Of a stretch of DNA of 64,000 nucleotides, positions 44,603 to 53,871 are shown piece by piece. Positions within the stretch are counted from its first letter, which is position 1. Each line of letters begins with the position of its first letter. The DNA is from Bradyrhizobium commune (GTDB lineage Bacteria; Pseudomonadota; Alphaproteobacteria; Rhizobiales; Xanthobacteraceae): NCBI RefSeq assembly GCF_015624505.1, contig NZ_CP061379.1, forward strand, positions 1,364,001-1,428,000, given 5' to 3'. Both the position numbers and the translations under genes were made by a program. The notes beneath the pieces are model-generated. The model searched no databases. It had not been told where the DNA came from and was given only the letters and a program-made list of their open reading frames with translations.

Positions 44603-45322
44603 ATGAGCACAGAGCAGAAAGTAGCCGTCGTGACGGGGGCATCTCAGGGGATCGGCGCCGGTATCCTCGAGGCCTTCAAGGATCGCAACTACAGCGTTGT
44701 TGCGGCGTCGCGGTCAATCAAGGCCTCCGACGATCCGAACATCCTGACGGTGCCGGGCGACGTCGGCGCGCTCGACACGGCGGAAAAGGTGTTTAGGGCA
44801 GCGTACGAACGTTTCGGCCGTGTCGACACGCTGGTCAACAACGCCGGCATATTCATGGCAAAGCCATTTACCGCCTATTCGCAGGACGACTATGCGACCT
44901 ACATTTCAACAAACGTCACCGGCTTCTTTCACATGACCCAGCGTGCGCTGGATCTGATGAGCAAGCAAGGACATGGCCACGTCGTCACCATCACGACGAG
45001 CCTCGTCGATCAGCCGATGAGTGGGGTTCCGGCCGCTCTGGCGTCCCTCACGAAAGGAGCCCTGAACGCGGCAACCAAGTCACTCGCGATCGAGTATGCC
45101 AAGACAGGCATTCGCGTGAATGCCGTATCACCGGGAATAATCAAGACTCCGATGCATCCGCTTCAAGCGCATCAAGCCCTCGCGGCCCTTCATCCGATGG
45201 GGCGGATGGGTGATGTGTCCGACGTCGTGGACGCGGTACTTTACCTCGAGGGCGCAACGTTCGTGACCGGCGAGATCCTTCACGTCGACGGCGGGCAGGC
45301 CGCCGGCCACCACATGATCTAG
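44603..45322 (+). CDS. short-chain dehydrogenase/reductase, atypical active site
   Basis: 239 residues. The NAD(P)-binding motif TGASQGIGAG, LVNNAGIF and VNAVSPGIIKTPMHP are typical. The catalytic Ser is in TITTSLVD, but where YxxxK is expected the sequence is ALASLTKGAL: the Lys is present and the Tyr is replaced by Ala. Hence classical carbonyl reduction is doubtful. Perhaps a specialised subfamily. It lies 38 bp after the second nitroalkane-oxidase-like gene and is probably cotranscribed. Confidence 0.82.
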   Translation: MSTEQKVAVVTGASQGIGAGILEAFKDRNYSVVAASRSIKASDDPNILTVPGDVGALDTAEKVFRAAYERFGRVDTLVNNAGIFMAKPFTAYSQDDYATYISTNVTGFFHMTQRALDLMSKQGHGHVVTITTSLVDQPMSGVPAALASLTKGALNAATKSLAIEYAKTGIRVNAVSPGIIKTPMHPLQAHQALAALHPMGRMGDVSDVVDAVLYLEGATFVTGEILHVDGGQAAGHHMI

Positions 45323-45380
45323 CCGCCCGACATCAAGCCAGCCAGAACGGGGCATGGAAGCGAGAAAATGGCATCCGTGA

Positions 45381-45761
45381 ATGGGATCAGTTTCGCTGGG
45401 CCGTCAGTGGCCTGAGCGATGGGCAGTTCCTAGATGGCCGCACCAACTGGATGTCAAATTGCGGGAGAATTACGCCACTCTCTACCGTTACACCGTGGCC
45501 TTTCCCGAGTTTCACTGGCTCATGCGCCGAGACTCGCTGACCAACAGCCTGCGGCCGAAGTGGCTCGTGGAAGCCGTGTTGCTGACGCCGCTTCTGGGAA
45601 GGCTGACCCCTCAGATCGTTGCGGCACAGGGCCTATTCCCCGCAGTCGATCCCATCCTTTTCCATTACAAGACGGTCAGTCCGACTGCGACGCTGTCGGG
45701 ATTCGGGCCTGAAATGCGGGTCACGAGCGGACGATCCGCCGAAGACATGGACCCGTACTGA
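45381..45761 (+). CDS. unrecognised ORF, possibly a broken gene
   Basis: A 126-codon frame, MGSVSLGRQWPERWAV at the start, then YRYTVAFPEFHWLMRRDSLTN, EAVLLTPLLGRLTPQIV and HYKTVSPTATLSGFG. From about residue 25 it has the composition of a real soluble protein. The sequence just before it looks more protein-like in a neighbouring frame (REWDQFRWAVSGLSDGQFLDGRTNW), which hints at a frameshift near 45440. I recognise no family. It may be a remnant or a small gene in the same unit as the dehydrogenase. Confidence 0.35.
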   Translation: MGSVSLGRQWPERWAVPRWPHQLDVKLRENYATLYRYTVAFPEFHWLMRRDSLTNSLRPKWLVEAVLLTPLLGRLTPQIVAAQGLFPAVDPILFHYKTVSPTATLSGFGPEMRVTSGRSAEDMDPY

Positions 45762-46025
45762 TGGACGAGACGGTTTTTGGTAGACCGCACGTGCGCGAAG
45801 CCTGTGCGAAGCGATGGGCGCGCGCACCGAGTTTGGCGCTGAGCTTGGGCTAAGAGAGGCCGAACTGCCCGCGCGCGTTGTCGCGGCCGATCTTCCTTCG
45901 ATCGAATTCGTTGATCTCGAACGGTCGTTATTCTGCGCGAAAGCCGGGCGGAGTACGAGGTTATGCTGGCGATTTCGCGCTCTGCGTAAAGTGCTCTCCT
46001 CCCGGCGCTCGGCAAGAAGAGCTGT

Positions 46026-47795
46026 TCAGCTACAGCAGCAGGTCTGAGTTGGACGATAATCGTCGAGCCTGCACATGCAGGATGACGTGATCGGCGTGTC
46101 GGCCTTTGCGAGCGCGGCTGCCAGTTTCGACGAGAGGAGCGGCAATTCGACCTGGTCTTCTCGCCGTTGCAGGCACTCCACCAGGCCATGAAGGGCCCAT
46201 ACGTTGTCCGGATGCTGTGTGCAGCGCTGCACCCTGTTGGTCAAGCCGAGGTCGTCGCGATAGATCTCCTCGGCCTCGGCGTAGTGTCCCTGTTCCATCA
46301 GGAGGGCGGCGAGCGCGTGGCGCGGCGGATGCATCCAGGCCCAGGGCTCGGTATAGCCGAGATTGTCGTCGCGCCGGACCGCCTCCCGCAGATGGCGATA
46401 GCCTGCCTCGTGATATCCCTTGTGATACTCCAGCTCGCCATCGAGCATGGCTTCGCCGACCGCCAGGACGTCCAGCGCAAAATTGCTGAGAAAGCGCCTC
46501 GACGCCGGCACACGGCTTCTGGTGAGATGGAAGAGCCGCCGCTCCTCGTCAGCCCTCGCAAAGTCCTTGAGCGTCGCATGCGCAATGGCGCGGGCGTAGT
46601 GGTGCATCGGGATCGTGACCAGGAAGATGTCGCTGTCGGTCGGGACCGGCTCGTCGATGATCTCCTGCCAGCGTCCGAAGCGGATGAGGACATGCATCTT
46701 GACCGAGTAATATCCTTCGGTCGTATTGGCCAGCTTGGGGCGATGACGGACGCCGAGAATGTCGGACGTGAGCATCTGTCGTACTTTGTCGGCCGCGGCG
46801 ATGGCGGGGGCGAATTGGCCCAGGAACATGCAGGTGAACATCATCAGATGCAGGTCGTGGCAGCGTGCGGTCACGTAGAAATTCAGCGAACCGGCGAACT
46901 CGGCGTACATGTCGTCGGCCTTGATGGCCTTCTCGCTTGCGATCCTGGCCCGTTCATAGTCGCCGCAGAGGACGTAGATGTGACCCGGCATGTGGTTCAT
47001 GTGGCCGGCGTCGGGGCACAAATCCGACAAGACATCGGCCGATCGCAAGGCGCGTTCGGGTTCGTTCGACATCTCGAGCAGATGAATGTGAAGATGAATG
47101 ATGGCCAGATGCAGAGGAATGCCCTGTTCGTCGGCCAACGCGATCGACCTGTCGCAGATCTGGAGGGCCTCCATCGTATCTGCGTTTCGCGACGGCAATC
47201 CGGTCTTAACGTCCCAGAGCTTGCGCGGCGTTCGCGTGATCAGCGCCTCGACGAACAGCGCCATCACGTCGTGGTCGTCGGGAAACGCATAGTGGACCCG
47301 CCGCATCGCGGCGGCGTAGTCGTCGTCCCAGCGATCGAACTGCTCGGGCTCGACGTGGTGGGGTTTCTGAAACCGCTTCGCGAGCGCTTCGACCAGATGC
47401 CGTTCGGCATCCTCCCGTCCCGCGCTCAATGCGAGGGCGCGCTGAACGTGGTGAAAGGCCACAGCCGTGACGCGATCAGCCTCGAGCTCTCCCAGATCGC
47501 GCCAGATCAGATTGTAGAAGGGGCCAGATCCGTAAGCGACACCCCAGTGGGCCATGACGCAATCCGGATCGAACGCCAGCGCGTTGTGAAAGCATGTCAC
47601 GCCCTCTTCCTGGTTGAAGCCGAGGCACCAATTGAGGCCGAGGTTGAACCATTGCTGCGCCTCGGGCGACGTCGTCACGATCGTCCGGCCGTGGGATCCG
47701 AGATCGAAAGGATACTCATCGGCGGATTGGAGTGGAGCGGGCTGAGCGCCGAGATCGGACGTTGCTGGTGCGGAACTCTCGGCCTGGATTTGCAT
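46026..47795 (-). CDS. TPR-type tetratricopeptide repeat protein, cytoplasmic
   Basis: 589 residues without signal peptide or membrane segment. Helical repeats run through the protein: QQWFNLGLNWCLGFNQEEGVTCFHNALAFDPDCVMAHWG near the start, then LCPDAGHMNHMPGHIYVLCGDYERARIASEKAI and ALLMEQGHYAEAEEIYRDDLG. His-rich stretches (LAIIHLHIHLLEMS, HMNHMPGHIY) are notable. No enzymatic domain is visible. The frame ends in a Cys cluster (TQTCCCS). It lies 56 bp after the LysR gene and is probably cotranscribed with it. The function is not known to me. Confidence 0.72.
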   Translation of the reverse strand: MQIQAESSAPATSDLGAQPAPLQSADEYPFDLGSHGRTIVTTSPEAQQWFNLGLNWCLGFNQEEGVTCFHNALAFDPDCVMAHWGVAYGSGPFYNLIWRDLGELEADRVTAVAFHHVQRALALSAGREDAERHLVEALAKRFQKPHHVEPEQFDRWDDDYAAAMRRVHYAFPDDHDVMALFVEALITRTPRKLWDVKTGLPSRNADTMEALQICDRSIALADEQGIPLHLAIIHLHIHLLEMSNEPERALRSADVLSDLCPDAGHMNHMPGHIYVLCGDYERARIASEKAIKADDMYAEFAGSLNFYVTARCHDLHLMMFTCMFLGQFAPAIAAADKVRQMLTSDILGVRHRPKLANTTEGYYSVKMHVLIRFGRWQEIIDEPVPTDSDIFLVTIPMHHYARAIAHATLKDFARADEERRLFHLTRSRVPASRRFLSNFALDVLAVGEAMLDGELEYHKGYHEAGYRHLREAVRRDDNLGYTEPWAWMHPPRHALAALLMEQGHYAEAEEIYRDDLGLTNRVQRCTQHPDNVWALHGLVECLQRREDQVELPLLSSKLAAALAKADTPITSSCMCRLDDYRPTQTCCCS

Positions 47796-47851
47796 GTCTC
47801 AATTCTCGGTCCGTCGAAGCGTTTCGTCGCGTGCTCGTCTTGCAGGCAGCG

Positions 47852-48829
47852 TCACGATGGTTCCTCGGTATCCTCCGGGCTCGTCCGTCGCTTCGTTTTG
47901 TCGAAGACCGGCGCGACCATTCCGGGTATGTAGCTGTCGGAGACGAACGAACGGCAGTGGCTCTCGAACGCCTGGAGCAGGCGCGATTTGCTCACGGTCT
48001 TCAACGTGGCGGTGCCGATCACCATCGGCCGATTGTCTCCCATCAGCCTGACGCGCTTCAGGCGTTTTCCGTCCAAAGCCTGGTCAGATCGCGGCCTGAT
48101 GTTGAGGAGCGAGTAACCCAGTCCGTTTGCCACCATGGTCCGGACAACCTCGATGTGCTCGGAGCGCGCATAGATGTTCGGCTCGAGGCCGTCCTTCATG
48201 AACAAGGCAAGGAAATATTCCCGGCTGAGCGGCAGATCGAGCAATATCATCGGATGGTCGACCATCTCCTTCAGCGTCAATGCGGTCCGGCTCGCCAGGG
48301 GATGGGACTCGCCCAACAGCACGTGCGGCGGCAACCGCGCCAGCGGCAGGAAGTCGATATCGGCAGGGACCTGCAAGTCGTAGATGATCGCGACGTCGAT
48401 CCGCGACCGCCTCAAATCGTCGAGAAGCTGCTCCGGATTGGCTTCCCGGTGGGCGACCTTCGTCGTCGCGAAGGCGGTGGTGAAGGAGTGAACCAGTTCC
48501 GGCACCAGCATCGGCGCAAGTGTGACCATGCATCCAAGCGACAACGTCCCGCGGATCTGGTTGCTTGTCTCGGATGCAAACACATACAGGCGCTGGGCCT
48601 GCGCCACGACGCTCTTGGCCTCACGGAGCAAGTCTCGCCCGGCGGGCGTGAGCGACAGACCTTGGGCATGGTGACGAATGAAGAGCTGAACGCCCAGCTC
48701 CTTCTCCAGGAAGGATATCGCAGTCGAAATCGACGGCTGGGAGATGTGAATTCGCTCAGCGGCCAAGGTGATGCTCAGCGTTTCGCCCGCAGCGATGAAA
48801 TACTCAAGTTGGCGAAGCGAATACCGCAT
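47852..48829 (-). CDS. LysR-family transcriptional regulator
   Basis: 325 residues from the ATG at 48829. The N-terminal helix-turn-helix is MRYSLRQLEYFIAAGETLS and AERIHISQPSISTAISFLEKELGVQLFIRH. The substrate-binding domain follows (RGTLSLGCMVTLAPMLVPELV, VAIIYDLQVP). The frame extends upstream to 49006, but the extra 59 residues do not match the family. It is divergent from the ABC transporter genes starting at 49493 and is their likely regulator. Confidence 0.87.
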   Translation of the reverse strand: MRYSLRQLEYFIAAGETLSITLAAERIHISQPSISTAISFLEKELGVQLFIRHHAQGLSLTPAGRDLLREAKSVVAQAQRLYVFASETSNQIRGTLSLGCMVTLAPMLVPELVHSFTTAFATTKVAHREANPEQLLDDLRRSRIDVAIIYDLQVPADIDFLPLARLPPHVLLGESHPLASRTALTLKEMVDHPMILLDLPLSREYFLALFMKDGLEPNIYARSEHIEVVRTMVANGLGYSLLNIRPRSDQALDGKRLKRVRLMGDNRPMVIGTATLKTVSKSRLLQAFESHCRSFVSDSYIPGMVAPVFDKTKRRTSPEDTEEPS

Positions 48830-49492
48830 GGAACCGACTTTATTGGCCCAAGATGGGCCGTCAAGTGCCGGCATTTGCGTGGAATTCCGACGATTTGGCC
48901 GGTGTGAGGGCATGAAGAGCCAAGGGGCGGGGCCGCGGTCAGCGCTGGAGGCGGATCGCGAGGCGAGGTGGGAATCGACGGCGATTGACGAGGGCGCTGC
49001 AGCCATTCCTGACGTTTCCAGTACGGCTCCCGGGCGATCATCAGCCGCGCTGCTTTTTCAACGGGCTGTGCAGGCCAATGACCCGGAGTGCAGTATGTGC
49101 TCGAAGGAGTACCGATAAAGAATTGCTTTCCTCTAGACTGCTTCGGTTTTCTTGAACCGTCGTACCGGGCGCCATGATGTGATGGTTTAGGCTGGGACTA
49201 ATGGTGTTGAACGAAACGCGCCGGTCCAAAAGTCGAACGGGGGTGTCGAAGAGATATTCGGGGCGGCCTTTCGACAAGCAGCGAAGGAGATGATTTTTAA
49301 ACTCCGGCGAAACGCACGGAGATGATTGGTTCAAAAACTGCGATCCAATGAAGAGGAAAATACTGTCCCTCGCTCCTCGACTAAATCCGTCAAACAGGCG
49401 ATGGCCGGGGATACGGTGCAGTATGCTCGCTTGACTTCATGATTATGTCTATACAACATCGCGTATACGTTTTTTCAGGGGAGCGTATTGAA
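48830..49492. other. divergent regulatory region between LysR gene and ABC operon
   Basis: About 660 bp holding the promoters in both directions. A 97-codon minus-strand frame (49041-49334, starting MNQSSPCVSPEFKN) is present, but I recognise nothing in it and see no ribosome site. The half near 49380-49470 is more AT-rich and may hold the ABC operon promoter. I could not point to a T-N11-A LysR box with confidence. Confidence 0.4.
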
Positions 49493-51088
49493 ATGGATCG
49501 CCGACAGTTCGTAGGGCTCGCTGCCGCGGGTGCAGCTTCGTCGCTCTCGGTTCTTCCCGCATACGGTCAATCCAAATCAAGCCGCATCGTCATCGTCTCG
49601 GAGTCCAATTCGAATACGTTGGACGTTCACACGCCGGGGGCAAACCGTGCGTCCTACGGACTTTGCATGATGACCTACGACAGGCTTGTCCAGTTCGGTA
49701 CAAAGATTCTGCCGAACGGCGTGCCCACTTACGACTACAACAAGCTCGAGCCGCAGCTCGCGGAAAGCTGGGAAATCGCGCCTGACAATTCCGCGATCGT
49801 CTTCAAGTTGAAAGAAGGTCTCAAGTTTCACGACGGCGCGCCGATAGCTGCGCGTGACGTCAAATGGTCGTTCGATCGTTTCGTTTCCGTCGGCGGCTTC
49901 CCCCAGCGACAGATGGAGCAGGTCTCACTCACCGACGTAAACCAGTTCGAGGTCGTCGACGAGCGTACCTTCAAGATCAAGCTTCTCAAGCGGGACAAGC
50001 TTACGCTTCCCAGCCTCGCGATCGTGGTGCCCGGCATTTACAACAGCGAGCTCTGCAAGTCGCATGCGACGACCGCCGATCCTTGGGCGCTGGAATTCAC
50101 CAAGGTCAATTCGGCGGGCTCGGGCGCATATAAGGTCGAATCCTTCAAGCCCGACGAGCAGATCATCCTGACGCGCTTTTCGGATTGGAAGGGAGGGACA
50201 TTGCCAAAACAAGAACGTGCTCTCTATCGGTCCGTGCCCGCGGCTGGAACTCGCCGCGCATTGGTCGAACGGGCGGACGCGGATGTCGCGACCGATCTCC
50301 CGCCGCGCGACGTGGCCGATATCGCTGCCGCCAAGAAGATCAAGATCGAGTCAGCGCCACAGGCAAACACCCTGAGGTATCTCGCGCTCTCGACGATAAC
50401 CAAGCCGTTCGACGATGTGAGAGTTAGGCAGGCGATCGCCTATGCGATTCCCTACGACAAGGTGATCGAGAGCGCCGTCTACGGACGCGCAAAGCCGATG
50501 TTCGGCGCGCCTGCGAATGCGCCTCAGGACGCTTCCTGGCCGCAGCCGTTCCCCTACAGCCACGATCCCGACAAGGCCAAGGCGCTGCTTTCCGATGCAG
50601 GGCTCGCAGGCGGGTTCGAGACCAAGCTCTATTTCGACGCAGGCGCGGCAACCGTGGACGAACCGGCCGCGCTGATCATTCAGGACGCGCTGGGCAAGCT
50701 CGGTGTAAAGCTGACAATCGAGAAGATTCCGGACTTCTTTGCGCGCAGAAGCCAGAAGAACTGGCCGATGGCGATCGACGTTTTCGGCGCTTGGTTTGAC
50801 GGAGCAGACTTCTTCTTTCGCTGGCTCTGGCACGGGCAAAATACCGTCTTCAATGTTGCCAGCTACAAGAACCCCGAGATGGACAAGCTGCTCGACGCCG
50901 CGAGACAGGCGCGCGAGGGGAACGACTACGAAGCGATCGCGAAGCAATTTATCAAGCTCGCGATGACTGAAGTGCCCTACATCCCGCTCTATCAACCCGT
51001 GCTGGATGTCGCAGTCCAGCAGGACGTCAACGGGTACGTCTACATGTTCCATCGTCAAGTGGATGCGCGCACCCTGGCAAAGGTCTGA
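49493..51088 (+). CDS. dipeptide/oligopeptide-type ABC transporter substrate-binding protein
   Basis: 531 residues (SBP_bac_5 family). The start MDRRQFVGLAAAGAASSLSVLPAYGQ is a Tat signal. The mature part carries LEPQLAESWEIAPDNSAIVFKLKEGLKFHDGAPIAARDVKWSFDR, the family's classic segment, and IAYAIPYDKVIESAVYG. It binds the substrate in the periplasm; the family also carries nickel, opines and amino-acid-like compounds. First gene of the operon; ATG 49493 with GGGGAGCG upstream, in preference to 49439. Confidence 0.9.
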   Translation: MDRRQFVGLAAAGAASSLSVLPAYGQSKSSRIVIVSESNSNTLDVHTPGANRASYGLCMMTYDRLVQFGTKILPNGVPTYDYNKLEPQLAESWEIAPDNSAIVFKLKEGLKFHDGAPIAARDVKWSFDRFVSVGGFPQRQMEQVSLTDVNQFEVVDERTFKIKLLKRDKLTLPSLAIVVPGIYNSELCKSHATTADPWALEFTKVNSAGSGAYKVESFKPDEQIILTRFSDWKGGTLPKQERALYRSVPAAGTRRALVERADADVATDLPPRDVADIAAAKKIKIESAPQANTLRYLALSTITKPFDDVRVRQAIAYAIPYDKVIESAVYGRAKPMFGAPANAPQDASWPQPFPYSHDPDKAKALLSDAGLAGGFETKLYFDAGAATVDEPAALIIQDALGKLGVKLTIEKIPDFFARRSQKNWPMAIDVFGAWFDGADFFFRWLWHGQNTVFNVASYKNPEMDKLLDAARQAREGNDYEAIAKQFIKLAMTEVPYIPLYQPVLDVAVQQDVNGYVYMFHRQVDARTLAKV

Positions 51089-51091
51089 AAG

Positions 51092-52114
51092 TTGTCCTCC
51101 CTGCTGCGGTCGGTTCTCAAGCGGGTCGCGTTTGCGGTGCCGACGATCTTCGGCGTCGTTCTGGTGTCCTTTGCTCTCACGCGGCTGCTGCCGGGGGACC
51201 CGGCGGTCTACTTCGCCGGCGCGGCGCCGACTCCCGAGGCGATCGTCGATATCCGCAAGGCCATGCATCTCGATCGACCTTTGTGGGAGCAATTCGGTTC
51301 CTACATCGTCAACCTGCTTCATGGCGATCTGGGAAAGTCCCTGATAACCGGTCAGCCCGTTATCAAGGACCTCGCGGCGAGAATGCCGGCGACGCTCGAG
51401 CTGACCGGGCTCTCGCTCCTGATCGCATTGCTGGTTTCAATTCCGCTTGGAGTCATCGGAGCGCTTCGCAAGGGCAGTCTGATCGACCACGCTTCCAGGT
51501 TCTTCTCGACCACGGCGTTGTCGATGCCATCGTTTTTCACGGGCCTGCTGTTGGTCTTCGTGTTCTATTATCTGCTCGGTCTTGCGCCGGCGCCTCTCGG
51601 CCGGATTGATCCACTCGGTCTCCCGCCGCCAGTAAGGTCTGGCCTGATACTGATCGACGGATTCCTTGCGGGTGACTACGAAAGTGTGGCGGATGGCCTC
51701 GCCCATCTGGTCCTTCCGTCGATTGCGCTCGCACTCTCCGGCATCGGACCTCTGACCCGGATCACGCGCGGAGCGATGTTGACGGTGCTCTCCAGTGATT
51801 TCATGCGGGCTGCCCGTTCCTACGACATGCCGAGGTGGCGCCTGATCTACGTCTATGCGCTCAGAAACGCCTTGCTGCCCGTTCTGACCACGGCCGGCTT
51901 TGTGTTCTCGTTTCTCATCAGCGCGAACGTCGTGGTCGAAAAGGTCTTCTCCTGGCCGGGCATCGGTTCGTACGCTCTCGAAGCCCTGGTTGCGTCCGAT
52001 TATGCGGCCGTGCAAGGCTTCGTGCTCAGCGTCGCACTCCTGTACGTCTTGATCAATATCCTGATCGACGTCCTTTACGGGATTGTCGACGTTCGTGTTC
52101 GCCTGGCGGAGTAG
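51092..52114 (+). CDS. ABC transporter permease (DppB type)
   Basis: 340 residues, six membrane helices. The N-terminus LLRSVLKRVAFAVPTIFGVVLVSFALTRLLPGDP is the DppB/OppB hallmark, and the ATPase-contact loop is YDMPRWRLIYVYALRNALLPVLT. TTG start at 51092, three bases after the upstream stop. It pairs with the next gene product in the membrane. Confidence 0.9.
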   Translation: MSSLLRSVLKRVAFAVPTIFGVVLVSFALTRLLPGDPAVYFAGAAPTPEAIVDIRKAMHLDRPLWEQFGSYIVNLLHGDLGKSLITGQPVIKDLAARMPATLELTGLSLLIALLVSIPLGVIGALRKGSLIDHASRFFSTTALSMPSFFTGLLLVFVFYYLLGLAPAPLGRIDPLGLPPPVRSGLILIDGFLAGDYESVADGLAHLVLPSIALALSGIGPLTRITRGAMLTVLSSDFMRAARSYDMPRWRLIYVYALRNALLPVLTTAGFVFSFLISANVVVEKVFSWPGIGSYALEALVASDYAAVQGFVLSVALLYVLINILIDVLYGIVDVRVRLAE

Positions 52115-52117
52115 GAC

Positions 52118-52960
52118 ATGGAGTTCGCGGCAACCCTCCAGGACGGCTTGCGTCGAGACCCTCTGACCGCGACGACGATGGCAATCATCGTGATCGTCTG
52201 TCTCGTCGCGATCTTCGGTCCGTTCGTTGCGTCTCACGATCCCTTCGCAACCAATCCCTCGATCGCGCTGAAGCCGCCGACCTGGGAGCATCCCTGCGGC
52301 ACCGACCAGGTGGGCCGGGACATATGTACAAGGATCGTCTACGCGACCCGTCTCGATCTGTTCATCGCGCTGTCCGCAGTGGCGCTGGGACTCGTCGTCG
52401 GAGGCCTGATCGGGAGTCTCGCCGGTTTCTTCGGTGGAATCATGGACCGCCTGGCGATGTGGATCGTGGACACGATCATGGCATTCCCGCTGTTCGTGCT
52501 CGCGATGGGAATCGTCGCCGCGCTAGGCAACAGTCTCGAGAATATTATCTATGCGACAGCCATAGTGAATGTGCCGTTTTACGCCCGCACGATGCGGGCA
52601 GAGATGAAGCAGCGCCGCGAGATGGGATTTGTGGAGGCGGCGAGAGTGAGCGGGAACGGTCCCTTCAGAATTCTTGCCGTTCACCTCTTTCCTACCGCCG
52701 TACCTCAGTTGATGGTCCAGGCGACTTTGACGATGGGCTGGGCAATGCTCAATGCAGCTGCCCTCTCCTTTATCGGTCTCGGCATCAGACCTCCCACACC
52801 GGAGTGGGGGATCATGGTGGCGGAAGGCGCCAGCTTCATCATCACGGGTGAATGGTGGGTCGCGCTGTTTCCGGGGCTGACATTGGTCCTGGTCGTGCTC
52901 TCGCTCAACCTTGTAGGCGACGGCTTGCGCGACGTCCTCGATGCCAGGGAACGACGCTAG
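52118..52960 (+). CDS. ABC transporter permease (DppC type)
   Basis: 280 residues. The N-terminal cytoplasmic/first-helix region, then HPCGTDQVGRDICTRIVYATRLDLFIAL, which is the family signature HPLGTDxxGRDxxSR with changes, then six helices and the loop VEAARVSGNGPFRILAVHLFP. It starts three bases after the previous stop and ends overlapping the next gene start by one base. Confidence 0.9.
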   Translation: MEFAATLQDGLRRDPLTATTMAIIVIVCLVAIFGPFVASHDPFATNPSIALKPPTWEHPCGTDQVGRDICTRIVYATRLDLFIALSAVALGLVVGGLIGSLAGFFGGIMDRLAMWIVDTIMAFPLFVLAMGIVAALGNSLENIIYATAIVNVPFYARTMRAEMKQRREMGFVEAARVSGNGPFRILAVHLFPTAVPQLMVQATLTMGWAMLNAAALSFIGLGIRPPTPEWGIMVAEGASFIITGEWWVALFPGLTLVLVVLSLNLVGDGLRDVLDARERR

Positions 52961-53871
52961 TGCTCGAAGTCAAGAATCTGTCGATCGAGTTTTCGACGCG
53001 CCGCGGCACGGTCAAGGCGCTGGACCGGATCGATTTGAGCATTGCTCCCGGCGAGATCGTCGGCCTCGTCGGGGAAAGCGGCTCGGGGAAGTCTGTCCTC
53101 TCCTACGCGATATCCGGTTTGCTCGATGCGTCCGCGCGGATCGTGAGCGGCGAGATCCGATGGCATGGCGCCGTCATCGAGCCTGTCAGGGAGCGGCGGA
53201 GCACGCGTGCCGCGATTGCGCAGATATTCCAGAATCCCCGGGCGAGCCTGAATCCGATCATGACCGTGCGCCGTCAGCTTGGCGATGTTGCTGGGCGGGA
53301 CCGGGTGCTGTCACTGCTCGACAACGTCCGTATCGATCCCAATCGGGCGGACCATTATCCGTTTGAACTTTCAGGCGGTCAGTGCCAACGCGTCGGGATC
53401 GCGCTCGCTCTCGGCTGTGAGCCCGAACTTCTGATCGCTGATGAACCGACCACCGGGCTCGATGTGACTACCGAAGCAGCCATCATGGCGCTGATCAATG
53501 ATCTTTCAGAGCGGCGTGCGATGGCCACCTTGCTCGTCACGCACAATCTAGCGCTCGCTGCCGCGCATTGCGATCGCATCGCTGTGATGCACGCTGGACA
53601 AATTGTCGAGTGCGGCCCTGCCGAGCGATTGGCTTACTCGCCGATGCATCCGTATGCGGATCAATTGCTTGCATCCGTTCCCCAGCATTCTGAAACCGCC
53701 GACGATCTTCGCACCGTACCAGGCCTGCTACCTGACTTGGCCGGTCCCTTGCTGCCTTGTCGATTTGCGCCCAGATGCGATCGTCACCAAGCTGATTGCG
53801 ATGTATCGCCGCCATTGTTGATGGCTCTTTCTCCTCAGCACTTCGTTGCGTGCAGGCACCCCCTATGCTGA
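52960..53871 (+). CDS. ABC transporter ATP-binding protein (DppD/OppD type)
   Basis: 303 residues from a GTG at 52960 whose first base is the last base of the previous stop. Walker A GESGSGKS, signature LSGGQCQRVGIALAL, Walker B ELLIADEPTTGLD, H-loop VTHN are present. The C-terminal oligopeptide-type extension ends with a Cys-containing motif (LLPCRFAPRCDRHQADCDV) as is usual for this group. The linker Q-loop is IFQNPRASLNPIMT. Confidence 0.92.
   Translation: MLEVKNLSIEFSTRRGTVKALDRIDLSIAPGEIVGLVGESGSGKSVLSYAISGLLDASARIVSGEIRWHGAVIEPVRERRSTRAAIAQIFQNPRASLNPIMTVRRQLGDVAGRDRVLSLLDNVRIDPNRADHYPFELSGGQCQRVGIALALGCEPELLIADEPTTGLDVTTEAAIMALINDLSERRAMATLLVTHNLALAAAHCDRIAVMHAGQIVECGPAERLAYSPMHPYADQLLASVPQHSETADDLRTVPGLLPDLAGPLLPCRFAPRCDRHQADCDVSPPLLMALSPQHFVACRHPLC

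Noticed and set aside
49041..49334. 97-codon minus-strand frame between the LysR gene and the ABC operon
   Set aside because: No family resemblance, no ribosome site, and it covers the divergent promoter region.
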